Source: Mesodorylaimus sp. YZB2_4
Taxonomy: Eukaryota > Nematoda > Enoplea > Dorylaimida > Dorylaimidae
Assembly (NCBI GenBank): GCA_030248295.1
Contig: JASANH010001724.1
Coordinates: forward strand, 496,001 to 560,000
Direction of reading: 5' to 3'
Length of the DNA: 64,000 nucleotides
Below are positions 47,971 to 58,240 of this stretch, one piece after another. Numbering within the stretch: position 1 is the stretch's first letter; each line of letters starts with the position of its first letter. The position numbers were made by a program, and so were the translations under genes. Under the pieces are notes generated by a model. That model did no database searches. It saw only the letters and a program-made list of their open reading frames with translations, and had not been told where the DNA came from.

Positions 47971-48289
47971 CACTAATACAGATCCCCATATCAACACTAG
48001 CTCCATTGCGTTATTGCGCAGTTTGAAAAGCTTCTTAAAAGCATCTGTCAAAGCAGTTTTAAGTAAGATGACTTACGACACGACTGTCTGTGACTTTAAC
48101 TTGGCTATTGCTGATTGTCGGCTGGCGATCTGGAATACGAATCAACAGTGAAATGCCAACTCATGATAATATTTGGAAGACAAAAGCAAGCTTCAACTGT
48201 TCCCAGCGGGCGCTGTTGCGATCAGAAGAGGTTTGTGGTTTCTTACTTCTGAGGCTCATGTGAAAGCTGTTTAGCAGCAGACTCGTAGC

Positions 48290-48809
48290 CACATGCTTTT
48301 TTTCTTTTTTTTTTTCACTAAATTCCCTATACATCAAAATTTTAACTCCCCCATTAACTTTTAAAACTTCGCCCTCTTTTTTTTTCCCCCCTTTTTTTTG
48401 AAAACCTTCCCCCCCCCTCCCCTTTCCCCCCCCTCTTTTTCATTTATATTTTTTTTTTAAAAAAAAGCTTTTTATTATTATTTTTTTTTTTTTTTATTTT
48501 TTAATTTAATCTCTTTTTTTTTTTTTTTTTTTTCTTTTTTCTTTTTTTTCTTCTTCTACTCCCTTTTCTTCTTTTTTTTTTTTTTTCATCCACTAACTAT
48601 CTTATCTACTTCTTTATACTACATATTTTTTTTCTCTAACAAATATTTTATTTTTAATTTTTATAATAAAACCCTCCCCTTTTTTTTTTTCCTTTTTTTT
48701 TTTTTTTTTTTTTATTTCTCTCTTTATTTTTTTCCTTCTTTTTTAGATTTTTTTTTTTTTTTACCCAATCTCTTTACTACCCCCCCTCCCTCCCTCCTCT
48801 ACAAATATA

Positions 48810-48845
<36 letters not shown>

Positions 48846-49289
48846 TATATTTTTTTTTTTTTTTTATTTAATATTATATAAATTTTTTTTTTTTTTTTTT
48901 TTTTTCCCTTTCCTCCTCCTACTATTTTATCTTTTCTTTACTTCTTCCACCCCTTTTTTTTTTTTTTTTCTCACACACACACATTTTTACTATAAAAAAA
49001 AAAAAACATTAATACCCCCCCCAAATCTTTTCTTTTATTTATCTTCTCTTTCCTCTTTCTTCTCCCCCCCCTTCCTCCTCCTTTATCTTTTTTTTTATTT
49101 ATTTTATTATTATAATTTTTTTTTTTTATTTTTTTTAAAAAATATTTATAAAAAAAAAAAAAAAAAAAATATAAAAAAAATATAATATAAATATAAACTA
49201 AAATTTTTTATAAAAAAAAAAAAATTTTTTTTTCTTTCTTTTTTATATTATTTTTTTTTTTTTTTTTCCCCCTCCTCCCTCCTCTCAAT
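48290..49289. other. Extreme T/C-rich low-complexity tract
   Basis: For about 1 kb the sequence is almost only homopolymer T, C and A runs with no repeated unit and almost no G. It ends exactly against the left LTR at 49290. Composition changes abruptly at both edges. It may be a badly resolved homopolymer region or an assembly artefact rather than real DNA order. Confidence 0.75.
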
Positions 49290-49643
49290 TGTAAGGGCTT
49301 GGGCCCGACCCAAAACAAGAAACCAATATCCACAAGTGCGTTTACTGGAAGCAGCCACACACCAACGAGCACAACGAGACACTGGCGAAGGCACAACAAC
49401 ACCAGACAGACAGGAAGTGGCTGGGCCGCACCTTAGGCAGCCGAGGACAAAGGCCATAGGCATACATTATGGCACTCAAGTCGACCCAACCCTAGGCTTA
49501 GTACATTAGCATGGACCCCGATGGTAAAGTATGGTTTCGGGTTTACCACCTGAGCATCACTGTACCTGAGCATCAGGCCCGAGCATCATTGGCGCCTCGC
49601 TACACAGCGGTTACCGTATTCCAATCGTATCCAACCCGTTACA
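49290..49643 (-). repeat. 3' LTR
   Basis: Begins TGTAAGGGCTTGGGC and ends CCCGTTACA on the plus strand, giving the 5-bp inverted ends TGTAA...TTACA typical of LTRs. Length 354 bp, the same as the partner. Confidence 0.9.
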
Positions 49644-49665
49644 TCACTACCTCGCCCACCCTTCG
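49644..49665 (-). promoter_or_regulatory. Polypurine tract
   Basis: Read on the minus strand this is G/A-rich (GAAGGGTGGGCGAGG) and ends next to the 3' LTR, where plus-strand DNA priming is expected. Confidence 0.5.
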
Positions 49666-50734
49666 CGGGCTTCCACTGCCCGCTGCGGAGGCCCTGCCTC
49701 TCGTTGTGCCGTCGTGGGGCCCTGCCCTACTAAGTGCAATGGTGCATATACATCACAATTAGCACACCAATAATCCCACGCAACACCCAACTACCAAAAA
49801 CCTTTCCAACAACCCAAAATAACATACCAAAGTCGCCTGTTCCAAACATACTTCGGATCAGTCGCTCGTGGACCAACATTGAAGGGGTGGAGGGCCTTCC
49901 TCTCGATGCAACGACGATCCATTGTGCGAAGTGCCCGATGACTGGCACTCGCATCCAAGAGGCCATAACTTCGCAAGCGCTCCACCAACCAAAATAGTAC
50001 CGCTCCAAACCAAAGGTGGACTGACAGCGCCTGCCACCAGCGCTACAGCTCCAGTAGCAGCGTTGGAATCTTAAATAATCCGATTACCATATCCATTACT
50101 ACCATAAAAGGACGGACAAACATTGATGCGCGCATCGACACTGAATCCATTTTCCGTACCCTCAACCATAATCCATATAAGCCCTCTTCCATTTAGCAGC
50201 AGGCGGGACCCCAGGCACTCGTCCCTTCCCATTCCTGCGCCGTGAACCCCTCAACCATATTGCACACTCGGACGCGGACGAACACGTATGCCTTCTTCTG
50301 CCAGCGGAAATGTCGGGCTAATCGTACCAAACCGAGCGCGATAGCGAGGCCTCAGCCATCGTCTCCCATACGCAAAGCACGCCACCAGCCAGTGAGAAGC
50401 CAGGCTTTTCGACGAAGACACAGAATCCACCACACCACTTTCTTGATTCCACCACGCCCATGGAGCTAAAAGGGCCACCTTGGCCTACCCAACCTATGGT
50501 TCGGTCGCTGAAATGCTCGCTGCTATGCGCCTTCTGACTACCCCGCCATACGTCCCTCCACCCCTCCTATTCAAAAAATGACGCACACATACACCTTATA
50601 GCATATGACAGACCCAACCAGTGCAAATTAGATAAGCAGCCAAGCACACCAAAAAAAAGGGAAAAGAAAAGACATCAACTATACCACACCACAGAATCTG
50701 GGCCACCTTGGCCTTCATTACAGTGCTTTACCAG
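49666..50734. other. Non-coding 3' part of the LTR element
   Basis: Between the Gag-protease stop and the purine tract there is about 1.07 kb. Frames up to 92 codons exist on both strands, but none shows reverse transcriptase (YxDD), RNase H or integrase (HHCC, DDE) motifs. Confidence 0.6.
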
Positions 50735-53700
50735 CTACTCCTGCGAAATCTTGTCGTCCGTCAATGTCGACGGGGACAACGATTCCCAATCGGGTTTGAT
50801 CTCGAGCCGACTGTCATCTTTCGCATTCGCTTGCTGCACGCTCTTGGTAGCCGTTTCGAAGTGATTACAGCAGCACTTCTCGAGGAAGCGTGTCGTCTGA
50901 CCTACCAGCATAAGAAACGGCGAATTTCCTTCTAACATAGCGATATTATCCTTTAACAATTGTTGGGCACACTGCGCCTCCTTCAATGACTCGCAGCCCT
51001 GCTCGCTAGTCATCACCGCCATGTCCATACCCCAATTGACCATCTGAGGTAAGAGTGCCAAATCAAATTGTCGATGCTGCAGCCGCATGCGGATGCCGTT
51101 GGGCGCCGCCAATCCATTCCGTGAAAACGACTCTTTGGTATCCCCAAACAATGCTTGTACAATTGTTGTCGCCGCCGAGGCTTCTGCCGCCAAAACTGAG
51201 ACTACCTCGCCATTTTGCGACAGGGGTGGCACGTATGTTTCCAAAAGAGTGGCCTCCACCTGAAACACCCCATTCGGACCGAGTCCGTTCTGTCCTCTCG
51301 CCATGGAGACCATATGGCTAGCTTGGCGCGTTTTAGGTACCATACGCCGCTCCAAAGTCAGGTCACTTCGATAATCTGGGTCAGTCACCCCTGGTCCAAC
51401 TGATATTATGTGCTGAACCGCCAGTCCCGATCGTGGGACAGTGCGACCATAACAGCCAGTTCCATATGCCAAGTCGGGCGGCAAGATATGGAACACTTCA
51501 CCACTCTGCTCGACTGGGGACGCTTCGACGACCATCAGAGCATTCGTACCATCCAGCTCTGTTTTCAGAGTATCCATCGAGGCCCCTGGCCCTACCATTT
51601 TCGCCATCGCTCCCTGAGCTTGATCTGCCCTCGCTGCCGCAGGCTCCTCGCCAGGCGCTAATTCAGTTCCGAAGTTTTTCAATTGTCCATCTGCACCTCC
51701 AACCACGGGCCTGGTTACCGCCACTCCTAGACTCGCCATCACGCCTGTCACCATTGACACTCCCGTTTGTCGCACTGGCCGGAAAACAAATTCCTCCACA
51801 GCATATGCGTCCATATTGATGCCCATCACTTCTTTACCATCGTCCCCTGAACCATAATTCACGTACGGGATTTCCACATTGGGCGTCTCGCCAAATCGGA
51901 ATGTGACCTTCTTTTCCTTTGCGCATATCGTGGCCTCGTACGCATGGAGCAGGTCTTGCCCCACTAGCATGGTCAATAAACCGTCCGGGTCCTTTAAAAC
52001 GATAATCTCGTGTAGTACTGAGTACCTACCAAAGGCCAGTACCAAATCCACTGTGCCCAGAATCCTCGGGCTCGGGTTGTCCACTGTCCGCACTTTCACT
52101 GGGCATGGTTTGCACGATTCCTCCGTCCAATTGGGGTGCAGCTGCTTGAGCAAGCTGCTCGATACCAACGACACTGTCGCCCCCGAATCCAAGATCACTT
52201 GCACCCGCCGACCATCCACACCAATGATTACTTCTGGTGACGCATGCCGTTCCAATGGGACCAACTTTAACCGATCCATCTCCACTCGATTTTGTGCTAT
52301 CTTGTCCACTGGAGGTGTCGACACCCAATCCACAGTCACTTGCCGAATGATCGCACTCGCTGGCTGTCGATCTGCGTAGTACATCGCTGGCGTGGGTTGT
52401 TGAGGATCCTGAGTCTGCTGTCCTGCTGTCCAGGTCTGCTGCGAATGACAACCATTGCCTGCGTCGATCAAGTCGTTCAGGTACAACAGCGGGCACCGCA
52501 GATTTCCATGGCCAGGGGCCCGCTTGCACCCCATCACGTCGCAGGGTGGCCGGTCGGGGCACAGTGCCGCTATATGGCCTAATTGCCGGCATTCGTTACA
52601 AGTAATATTGGCTGAGTCGATATGCGGCCGTGGTTGCACCGCAGAATCATATGTGAATCCCGTAGTTGGGCACGTGTAGATCCGTATCCCAATGCCTGTT
52701 GGTGGGGGCCTCCTAGGCCTCGTCGACCCATACTGTCCATCGTCCTGCGAGCGCCGCTGTTCGCCGTATTGCCGCTCGTCGCGCCCTGGCGCCCGTTGAT
52801 GAAAATTTTCTTGCGAACCATATTGCCGATCTTGCCCACGACCCATACCTTGATCACCGCCCGAGTGTCCTCCCCCACGGTTCCCCTGGAACTGGGTGCC
52901 ACTCGTCTGCAGCGGTACAGGGTTCTGCGTCGCTGGTGGGACCGACATGGGTGTCCCTTGATATCCATAGTGAGCCGGGTGCGTTGGCGCTCTTCCTAAA
53001 ACAGCGTGAATGTCTGCATTATGATCCATACCCGATACCTCACCTTCATCGACTGCGACCGCAGCCGCGACGGCCACTGGCTTCGCCGTTGTCGCAGATC
53101 TCGTGGCCTTCGATGACACATCCAGCTCCCAATTCGCTGCGTACGTCTTGATCTGTTCGAACGAGACTGGGTTCCCATCGTCAGTAAACCGAACCTTCAG
53201 CGCCTCCTGCAGGGCGGCTGGCACATGCATTCGAAACGTGTCCACCAGCTGCCACTCGCGATCCTGCGGCTTATAATCAGGCATTGCTTTCATTGCAGCG
53301 CGCTCCAACCTGTTAGCATAACTCCTCAAGTTCTCACCTGGCGAAGGCTTTGTTTGCCGGAACGCCGCATACAGGTACGATTTATTCCGCGTTTGAAAGT
53401 GGGCGCACATGTCATCCACCACTTTCGTCCAGGTCATGGCCGACGGATCCGGGTGCGCGGTTTCGTATTGATCGAACCACTGACTAGCCGTTCCCTCCAG
53501 GTAGAAGGGCAACACCGTGAGCAGCTCCAGGTCGGTCGCTGCTTGCATCTTACGCATCCTCGTATGGAAATTCTTCAACCACTCGTCTAACGGAGGGGCG
53601 TCCGCATCAGCCGAGTAGGGCTTGATGTTCAGTTGGGGCGCCTTGCCCTTGGCCAAAGCCAGCTGCACACACGATCCCTTCCAGTTGAGCGGCGGGACAC

Positions 53701-55333
53701 CCGTTAGCTTACCTGGTGGTGGCGCCTTTGCATTCAGCACTTGCCGACGCTCGTAATCGACCAAGTCCTCCCTGCTAGGCGGTGATGCCAACGACTTCAC
53801 TTCCGTGGCCAACTGCTTGATTTCTGGCGCGAGCTGGGCCAACTGCGCTACGACCGGGGCCATGACACTGGCCAACGCGTTGGCCAATCCCGCAGAATCC
53901 CTCGTCCGCTCAGGCGCCCCTGGCGCTGTCGCACTGGCCGCTTGTTCCTGGATCGCCGTCTGGGCCAAGTCCGCTTGATACTGATAGGCCGCTATCTCTT
54001 CGCACAGCTGCCGCTTGGTCAAGTTCCGGTACTCGACGGGAACGTCCTCGTCATCGTCGTTTTGTCTTTCCTGCTGCTGACTGAAGGTGACCCTCCGAGT
54101 GCTACCCGTCCCCCGTGGGTTCCCTGAACTCTGGGGTCGAGGAGACTCGCCATGCTGAGGTGCCGCGCCCCCTCCTGCCATGGGCCCGTTCGCCAGTCCT
54201 CCGCCACCTCGTCCGCCCGCTGTTCGTGCACCGCCTTGTCCCGTCTCCGCTCCCAAATCGATCAACGGCGGGTCCGCCACTCTGGTCGTTGCCACTCTGG
54301 CCGAAATTGCTGACCCCGACGCCGCGCCATCAGCCACTGCTTCCCGCCACCACTCGTCCGGTGGTGGTTGGGCCTTGGGCAACAGAAATCGCTTCGTTGT
54401 TGGGTCCCTGGCCAAGGGCTCCCCCGTGTCCGGATCCAAGTATCGCACGTACAGCGTCCTAGGTGGTGTCACTGACACTGTCTGGAAGCCCCCGCTCATC
54501 TCCTGCACTGTTCGGGTGAAATAAAACTGCATATTACCTGATAATGGGCCGTATGCCGCAGAGGCCTCCCGCTGGGCTTTGGTTGCCGCCGCCACTCGTG
54601 CCGTCTGCCGAAGCGCATCGATCGTCAGTTCCTCGCCCACCTGAGGGTGTATTCCCGGGGCCAACAGGGAAACCAACGCCTGCCAGAATTCCACGTCTTT
54701 CGATAACATAAATTCTTCCCATCGATACCATGCACTGTCCGTGGTTACCTTTACCGGGCGATCCAGTTCGTCCTCCAGCCCCGCGTCAGACTCGTCATCG
54801 CGAGGCCCACTGGGCAGCGCAGTCTGCTGGCTTCCCACCGGCGAGGGCCACTGGCCTCGGTCCTGCTGAGCCTGAAAGAGACGGTTCTTTTCAGCTATTA
54901 CCTGTACCCGCGCCTGGATCGCCTGAGTTCGCACTGTCTCCAGCTTCCGTTTTTCCTCTTCGATTTCCTTTCGCTGCTCCTCCACTTTCTTTTGCTGTTC
55001 GTCCATCCGTCGGCGCTCCTCGTCCATTTTCTTCTGGGCGGCCTCCGCCTGCCGACGCGCTTCCTCCGTCATCTTTCTCTGTTCCTCCACCATCCTCCGC
55101 TCCTCGTCCAATGCTCGCTGCATTTCCATCATGAGCCGCTGATTCTCCAGACGAGCCCGTTCCAATTCTGTCCGCTGGTGCTGGCCATTGGCCGAGCCCA
55201 TTCCCCAAGTCGGTGATTCGCTGTCCATGACCATCAGGTCTTCGTCCGTCGTCGGCCCTTTCGGTGCCGTAGAGGACCCTGTCCCTTCACCCTGTCCATT
55301 TCCAAGTCCGGTACCGCCACTGGCGTCAGCCAT
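50735..55333 (-). CDS. Gag-protease polyprotein, 1532 residues
   Basis: One uninterrupted frame. Residues about 52-160 form a long charged coiled coil (repeats of EEQRK-like heptads). About 193-225 is a conserved tryptophan-rich block shared with the decayed gag at 12 kb. About 565-740 is a retrotransposon capsid-like domain (EWLKNFHTRM, LPFYLEGTASQWF, PGENLRSYANRLER). A zinc knuckle CNECRQLGHIAALC lies at 912-925, with a second Cys/His cluster at 931-947. The aspartic protease has the active site VILDSGATVSLVS (Asp1049), with LVGQDLL near 1124 as its C-terminal signature. The last 380 residues match nothing I know and end where reverse transcriptase would begin in Ty3/gypsy elements. The proteins could form particles and self-cleave, but would need reverse transcriptase and integrase from another element. 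The start ATG at 55333 is about 107 bp after the primer site. Confidence 0.88.
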   Translation of the reverse strand: MADASGGTGLGNGQGEGTGSSTAPKGPTTDEDLMVMDSESPTWGMGSANGQHQRTELERARLENQRLMMEMQRALDEERRMVEEQRKMTEEARRQAEAAQKKMDEERRRMDEQQKKVEEQRKEIEEEKRKLETVRTQAIQARVQVIAEKNRLFQAQQDRGQWPSPVGSQQTALPSGPRDDESDAGLEDELDRPVKVTTDSAWYRWEEFMLSKDVEFWQALVSLLAPGIHPQVGEELTIDALRQTARVAAATKAQREASAAYGPLSGNMQFYFTRTVQEMSGGFQTVSVTPPRTLYVRYLDPDTGEPLARDPTTKRFLLPKAQPPPDEWWREAVADGAASGSAISARVATTRVADPPLIDLGAETGQGGARTAGGRGGGGLANGPMAGGGAAPQHGESPRPQSSGNPRGTGSTRRVTFSQQQERQNDDDEDVPVEYRNLTKRQLCEEIAAYQYQADLAQTAIQEQAASATAPGAPERTRDSAGLANALASVMAPVVAQLAQLAPEIKQLATEVKSLASPPSREDLVDYERRQVLNAKAPPPGKLTGVPPLNWKGSCVQLALAKGKAPQLNIKPYSADADAPPLDEWLKNFHTRMRKMQAATDLELLTVLPFYLEGTASQWFDQYETAHPDPSAMTWTKVVDDMCAHFQTRNKSYLYAAFRQTKPSPGENLRSYANRLERAAMKAMPDYKPQDREWQLVDTFRMHVPAALQEALKVRFTDDGNPVSFEQIKTYAANWELDVSSKATRSATTAKPVAVAAAVAVDEGEVSGMDHNADIHAVLGRAPTHPAHYGYQGTPMSVPPATQNPVPLQTSGTQFQGNRGGGHSGGDQGMGRGQDRQYGSQENFHQRAPGRDERQYGEQRRSQDDGQYGSTRPRRPPPTGIGIRIYTCPTTGFTYDSAVQPRPHIDSANITCNECRQLGHIAALCPDRPPCDVMGCKRAPGHGNLRCPLLYLNDLIDAGNGCHSQQTWTAGQQTQDPQQPTPAMYYADRQPASAIIRQVTVDWVSTPPVDKIAQNRVEMDRLKLVPLERHASPEVIIGVDGRRVQVILDSGATVSLVSSSLLKQLHPNWTEESCKPCPVKVRTVDNPSPRILGTVDLVLAFGRYSVLHEIIVLKDPDGLLTMLVGQDLLHAYEATICAKEKKVTFRFGETPNVEIPYVNYGSGDDGKEVMGINMDAYAVEEFVFRPVRQTGVSMVTGVMASLGVAVTRPVVGGADGQLKNFGTELAPGEEPAAARADQAQGAMAKMVGPGASMDTLKTELDGTNALMVVEASPVEQSGEVFHILPPDLAYGTGCYGRTVPRSGLAVQHIISVGPGVTDPDYRSDLTLERRMVPKTRQASHMVSMARGQNGLGPNGVFQVEATLLETYVPPLSQNGEVVSVLAAEASAATTIVQALFGDTKESFSRNGLAAPNGIRMRLQHRQFDLALLPQMVNWGMDMAVMTSEQGCESLKEAQCAQQLLKDNIAMLEGNSPFLMLVGQTTRFLEKCCCNHFETATKSVQQANAKDDSRLEIKPDWESLSPSTLTDDKISQE

Positions 55334-55440
55334 ATCGGCGCTTTCCTTTTACTGCTAATAAAAACAAATTTCCTTATAAAATTCAAAAATTCCTTACCAA
55401 AATCCAAGGCTCGTTGCTGCCTCGACACTTGCGGGTCTCG

Positions 55441-55458
55441 TTCCCGGCCGACGCACCA
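55441..55458 (-). promoter_or_regulatory. Primer-binding site for tRNA-Gly
   Basis: One base inside the 5' LTR, the plus strand reads TTCCCGGCCGACGCACCA. This is the 3' end of animal tRNA-Gly(GCC) with one difference (ACG for ATG), which still allows a G-U pair. It fixes the orientation of the element as minus. Confidence 0.75.
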
Positions 55459-55459
55459 A

Positions 55460-55813
55460 TGTAAGGGCTTGGGCCCGACCCAAAACAAGAGACCAATATC
55501 CACAAGTGCGTTTACTGAAAGCAGCCACACACCAACGAGCACAACGAGACACTCGCGAAGGCACAACAACACCAGACAGACAGGAAGTGGCTGGGCCGCA
55601 CCTTAGGCAGCCGAGGACAAAGGCCATAGGCATACATTATGGCACTCAGGTCGACCCAACCCTAGGCTTAGTACATTAGCATGGACCCCGATGGTAAAGT
55701 ATGGTTTCGGGTTTAGCACCTGAGCATCACTGTACCTGAGCATCAGGCCCGAGCATCATTGGCGCCTCGCTACACAGCGGTTACCGTATTCCAATCGTAT
55801 CCAACCCGTTACA
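55460..55813 (-). repeat. 5' LTR
   Basis: 354 bp with the same TGTAA...TTACA ends. It differs from the 3' LTR at five sites, for example GACCAATATC versus AACCAATATC near the left end. Confidence 0.9.
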
Positions 55814-56094
55814 TCATGGTGTGGCTCCCGAATCCAGTCGTATTACAAGTTCTCTCTTCGCCTGGTGCTGGGTGTCTCACACTGCATCCCCCCCCCTCCC
55901 CCTTCCCCCGTGGTCGATAAACGTGGACAGGCCTCATGGGGCGGGAGGCTCGCGAATCCGGGTCCCCTCACGCGCCACGGGCTGGGTATGGTTGCCCCAC
56001 GTAGTATCCGCCGACATCGCGGGGTAGCGACTAACACGCGCCCTTGCTTGACATGCATCCCGAATTGACACTAGTCGATTGCAAGTTAAGCTGG
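55814..56094. other. Right flank of the LTR element; C-rich, no gene
   Basis: Contains a C-run near 55889. No repeat partner or protein is recognised. Confidence 0.4.
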
Positions 56095-56222
56095 AAGTAT
56101 AGTTCGATGCGATGCGCCAAATAAGCTTGCGATGCGACGTTTTAGGCACCTTTTTACATTGTCAGTTGACCGAAAAATGCCGCATCGCACGCTTATTTGA
56201 AGCATCGCATCGAACTATACTT
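56095..56222. mobile_element. MITE of 128 bp with GATGCG terminal inverted repeats
   Basis: AGTATAGTTCGATGCGATGC at the left and its reverse complement at the right form about 45-bp imperfect terminal inverted repeats, with CAAATAAGC inside each arm. The left tip is almost identical to 6531-6570, so the same family made the 6.5-7.9 kb foldback. Confidence 0.75.
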
Positions 56223-56497
56223 TGGGCTTTATGGTCAATTAACAAGCCCCCCCCCCAAGCCCGCGGGTAAAGGGACAATAATCGACCTTCCCCTGGACCG
56301 ACCAGGATGGGTCAAAAGTACAAACGAACAACAAGTGTTCACAGTCTCACTCATCCCACACACCTTTCCCTTTGGCTGTGCGCGTGGTCTTTTTATTTGC
56401 AGACATATTTTACCTCACCCCACTTTGGTGCAATCTGCAGAAGCAGCAGTGAAAAGCTGCGAGCAAGAGTTGCCCTGGTGCCTTTACTAGCTTGCGT

Positions 56498-56575
56498 GGT
56501 GCATTGAGGATTACACGTCTACCTCTCACGCTGGGTGAACACTTGGCGGCGCGAGTTCGATTCGCGGCTGATCGC
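56498..56575 (+). repeat. tRNA-like repeat (CTCTCACGCTGGGT family)
   Basis: Shares CCTCTCACGCTGGGTG with 14.4 and 60.9 kb. It has a degraded B box AGTTCGATTCG at 56554-56564 and is not a functional tRNA. Confidence 0.45.
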
Positions 56576-57246
56576 CATGATGCGTTTCTTCACCCTCGAG
56601 TGGAGTGTCGTGCCTGCGCTTGTTGCTGTGGTAAAACAGTGAGGTGCCCACCCGCTGTTACGGGGAAACCTACGTACACTGGTCTAGCTGTCTCGGATTA
56701 CCACTAACTGCACTGTCCCTAAAGCCGCAGCAGCGACGTACATTACTATGCCATTGTGAACAACTGCACGACGAGTAGGTGGCACAAAAATACCCACTTT
56801 ATATGACGTACTGTATATGAAAGAGAAAAGGTTGCTAAGGTTCTGGAGTCGGTACCGACTGCGCCACCCGATGTTTATCGACAACTGACAGGAGAGGGCC
56901 AGGATTCGTTTGAACTGCCAACAGCCGCGATTACCTTGGTTTTTCGCTCACGAGGGTAGGCCTGCTTGTTTTTGAGGTAGCGCTTCTAAAGGCATATCTT
57001 CTCGTCGCTCCCATGACCCACCCTTCTCCTAGGAGCACACACTACGTACACGGCAGCGATCGATACAAGTAATGCCACGCCATACATACGCTGTCACAAT
57101 CAAGATCACTCTGAATGTCACACCGACGATTGCAACTCCGTCCAAGATGCCCAATCGTCGACGGCGAAGTTGGAGCTCGATCCATCGTTTCGTTTGGCCA
57201 CGTAGATCCAGTCTTGTCTGTTTTCGCTGCTTGACTGCTCAGGTTC
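56576..57246. other. No gene recognised
   Basis: Short frames only. A minus-strand stretch near 57060-57170 encodes one hydrophobic segment (GVAIVGVTFRVILIVTAYVW) but lies after the stop of the possible gene at its right. Confidence 0.35.
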
Positions 57247-58240
57247 TCATCGTGACGCACCAACGAGTTGGGACTTGAGCTTCGATACCTGAAAAGCAAG
57301 CTACAAGTTAGGAGCCACGAGGGAACGGAAGAGACCAAACTTACCTCAGCGAGTCCTTCATTGTCGACCAACACGTTGGAGATATAAACGAGACCATCTT
57401 CATCCAGCCATGTGCCACTCGCACCGGAAGTCCAGCCTGAAAGTCAAGGCACTAGAAGTCAGTCTGCTGAGTAAAGCATCCCGGTACCCCTGGTCTCGTC
57501 CATCGCCCGTTGTATTCGACTTTCGATCCGATTGCCGCTTCGCCGATTCTTCTTGCTTGTGTGACGTTGGCCTGATCGGGAGACCAGTTTCCAGCTGCAC
57601 CGCGGGGAGGTCGTCACATCGCAGCCATTCCGATACACAGACCCATCTGGCGTTGGCCACAAGACCAACATTCGTGGGCGACTGCAACGAGACCAGCCGG
57701 CGTGGGCAACAAGACCCACATTCGCTGGCAACTGGCTCACTCGCGATGGCAACGGACTGACAGGCGTGGGCAACGAGACCCACATTTGTGCAGCCAAGAC
57801 CATCATTCGTGAACGAGCAGTCAATCGGAATGACGAGGCACTGCCAGCAGCGCGCTTATATGTATTGACCGCGAGACAGTGTAAAGTGTCAACAGTGCAG
57901 TGGACCAGCGAGGGCAGTGTAAAGTTACGGAAATGTACCATAAGTAGTAGGCTGCGAGACCAGTGAGGAGTGGCGAGAATGCGATCCCGGATCGGACCAA
58001 TTGGACAGCGAGGGCTGTGGTCGTGTTTTCCGACGAGCTCCTTATCAGTTGCCGCAGACTGAACATGCACAGGGCTTGATGCATGTGCTTAGCGGGAGAA
58101 TCACCCTCGAAGGCATCCTCCCATAGAGACTGATCGCTGGGCACCATCACATTTTTTTGTACTTCAACTGCAAACCACCCACTGATAAAGCAGAAGGGCA
58201 CAATTAAAAAAAAAACCTTATGTCGAATAAAACAAGGCAT
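57247..58240 (-). CDS. Possible secreted-protein gene, exon structure incomplete
   Basis: A minus-strand frame from 58240 opens with a strong signal peptide (MPCFIRHKVFFLIVPFCFIS) and continues for up to 139 residues. Further along the strand two exon-like pieces are joined by a clear intron: 57345-57436 (containing GTWLDEDGLVYISNVL) and 57247-57288, with donor GTAAGT, acceptor TTTCAG and a 56-bp intron. Between them a cysteine-rich stretch (CWQCLVIPIDCSF ... ECGSCCPR) is interrupted by a minisatellite of GTGGGCAACGAGACCCACATT-like units. I could not find consistent splice sites for the middle part. Function unknown. Confidence 0.25.

Larger units (their letters stand above)
49290..55813 (-). 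mobile_element. LTR retrotransposon, Gag-protease only, 6.5 kb
   Basis: Two 354-bp LTRs bound the element and differ at only five positions (98.6 percent identical). It carries a primer-binding site, one 1532-codon Gag-protease frame, about 1.1 kb of non-coding 3' sequence and a purine-rich tract. No reverse transcriptase, RNase H or integrase frame is present in any of the six frames. The five bases outside the LTRs (TCAAT left, TCATG right) do not match, but the left flank is the doubtful low-complexity tract. The element is recent, complete in its ends and probably non-autonomous. Confidence 0.85.

Noticed and set aside
47491..48051. 186-codon minus-strand ORF
   Set aside because: It is produced by the TGACC word array (a region free of stops in that frame) and has no conserved motif.
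49285..55818. Target-site duplication of the LTR element
   Set aside because: TCAAT on the left and TCATG on the right do not match, and the left flank is unreliable sequence.
57459..58070. 203-codon minus-strand ORF as a single-exon gene
   Set aside because: It runs through the minisatellite, and its competing frames look equally or more protein-like.
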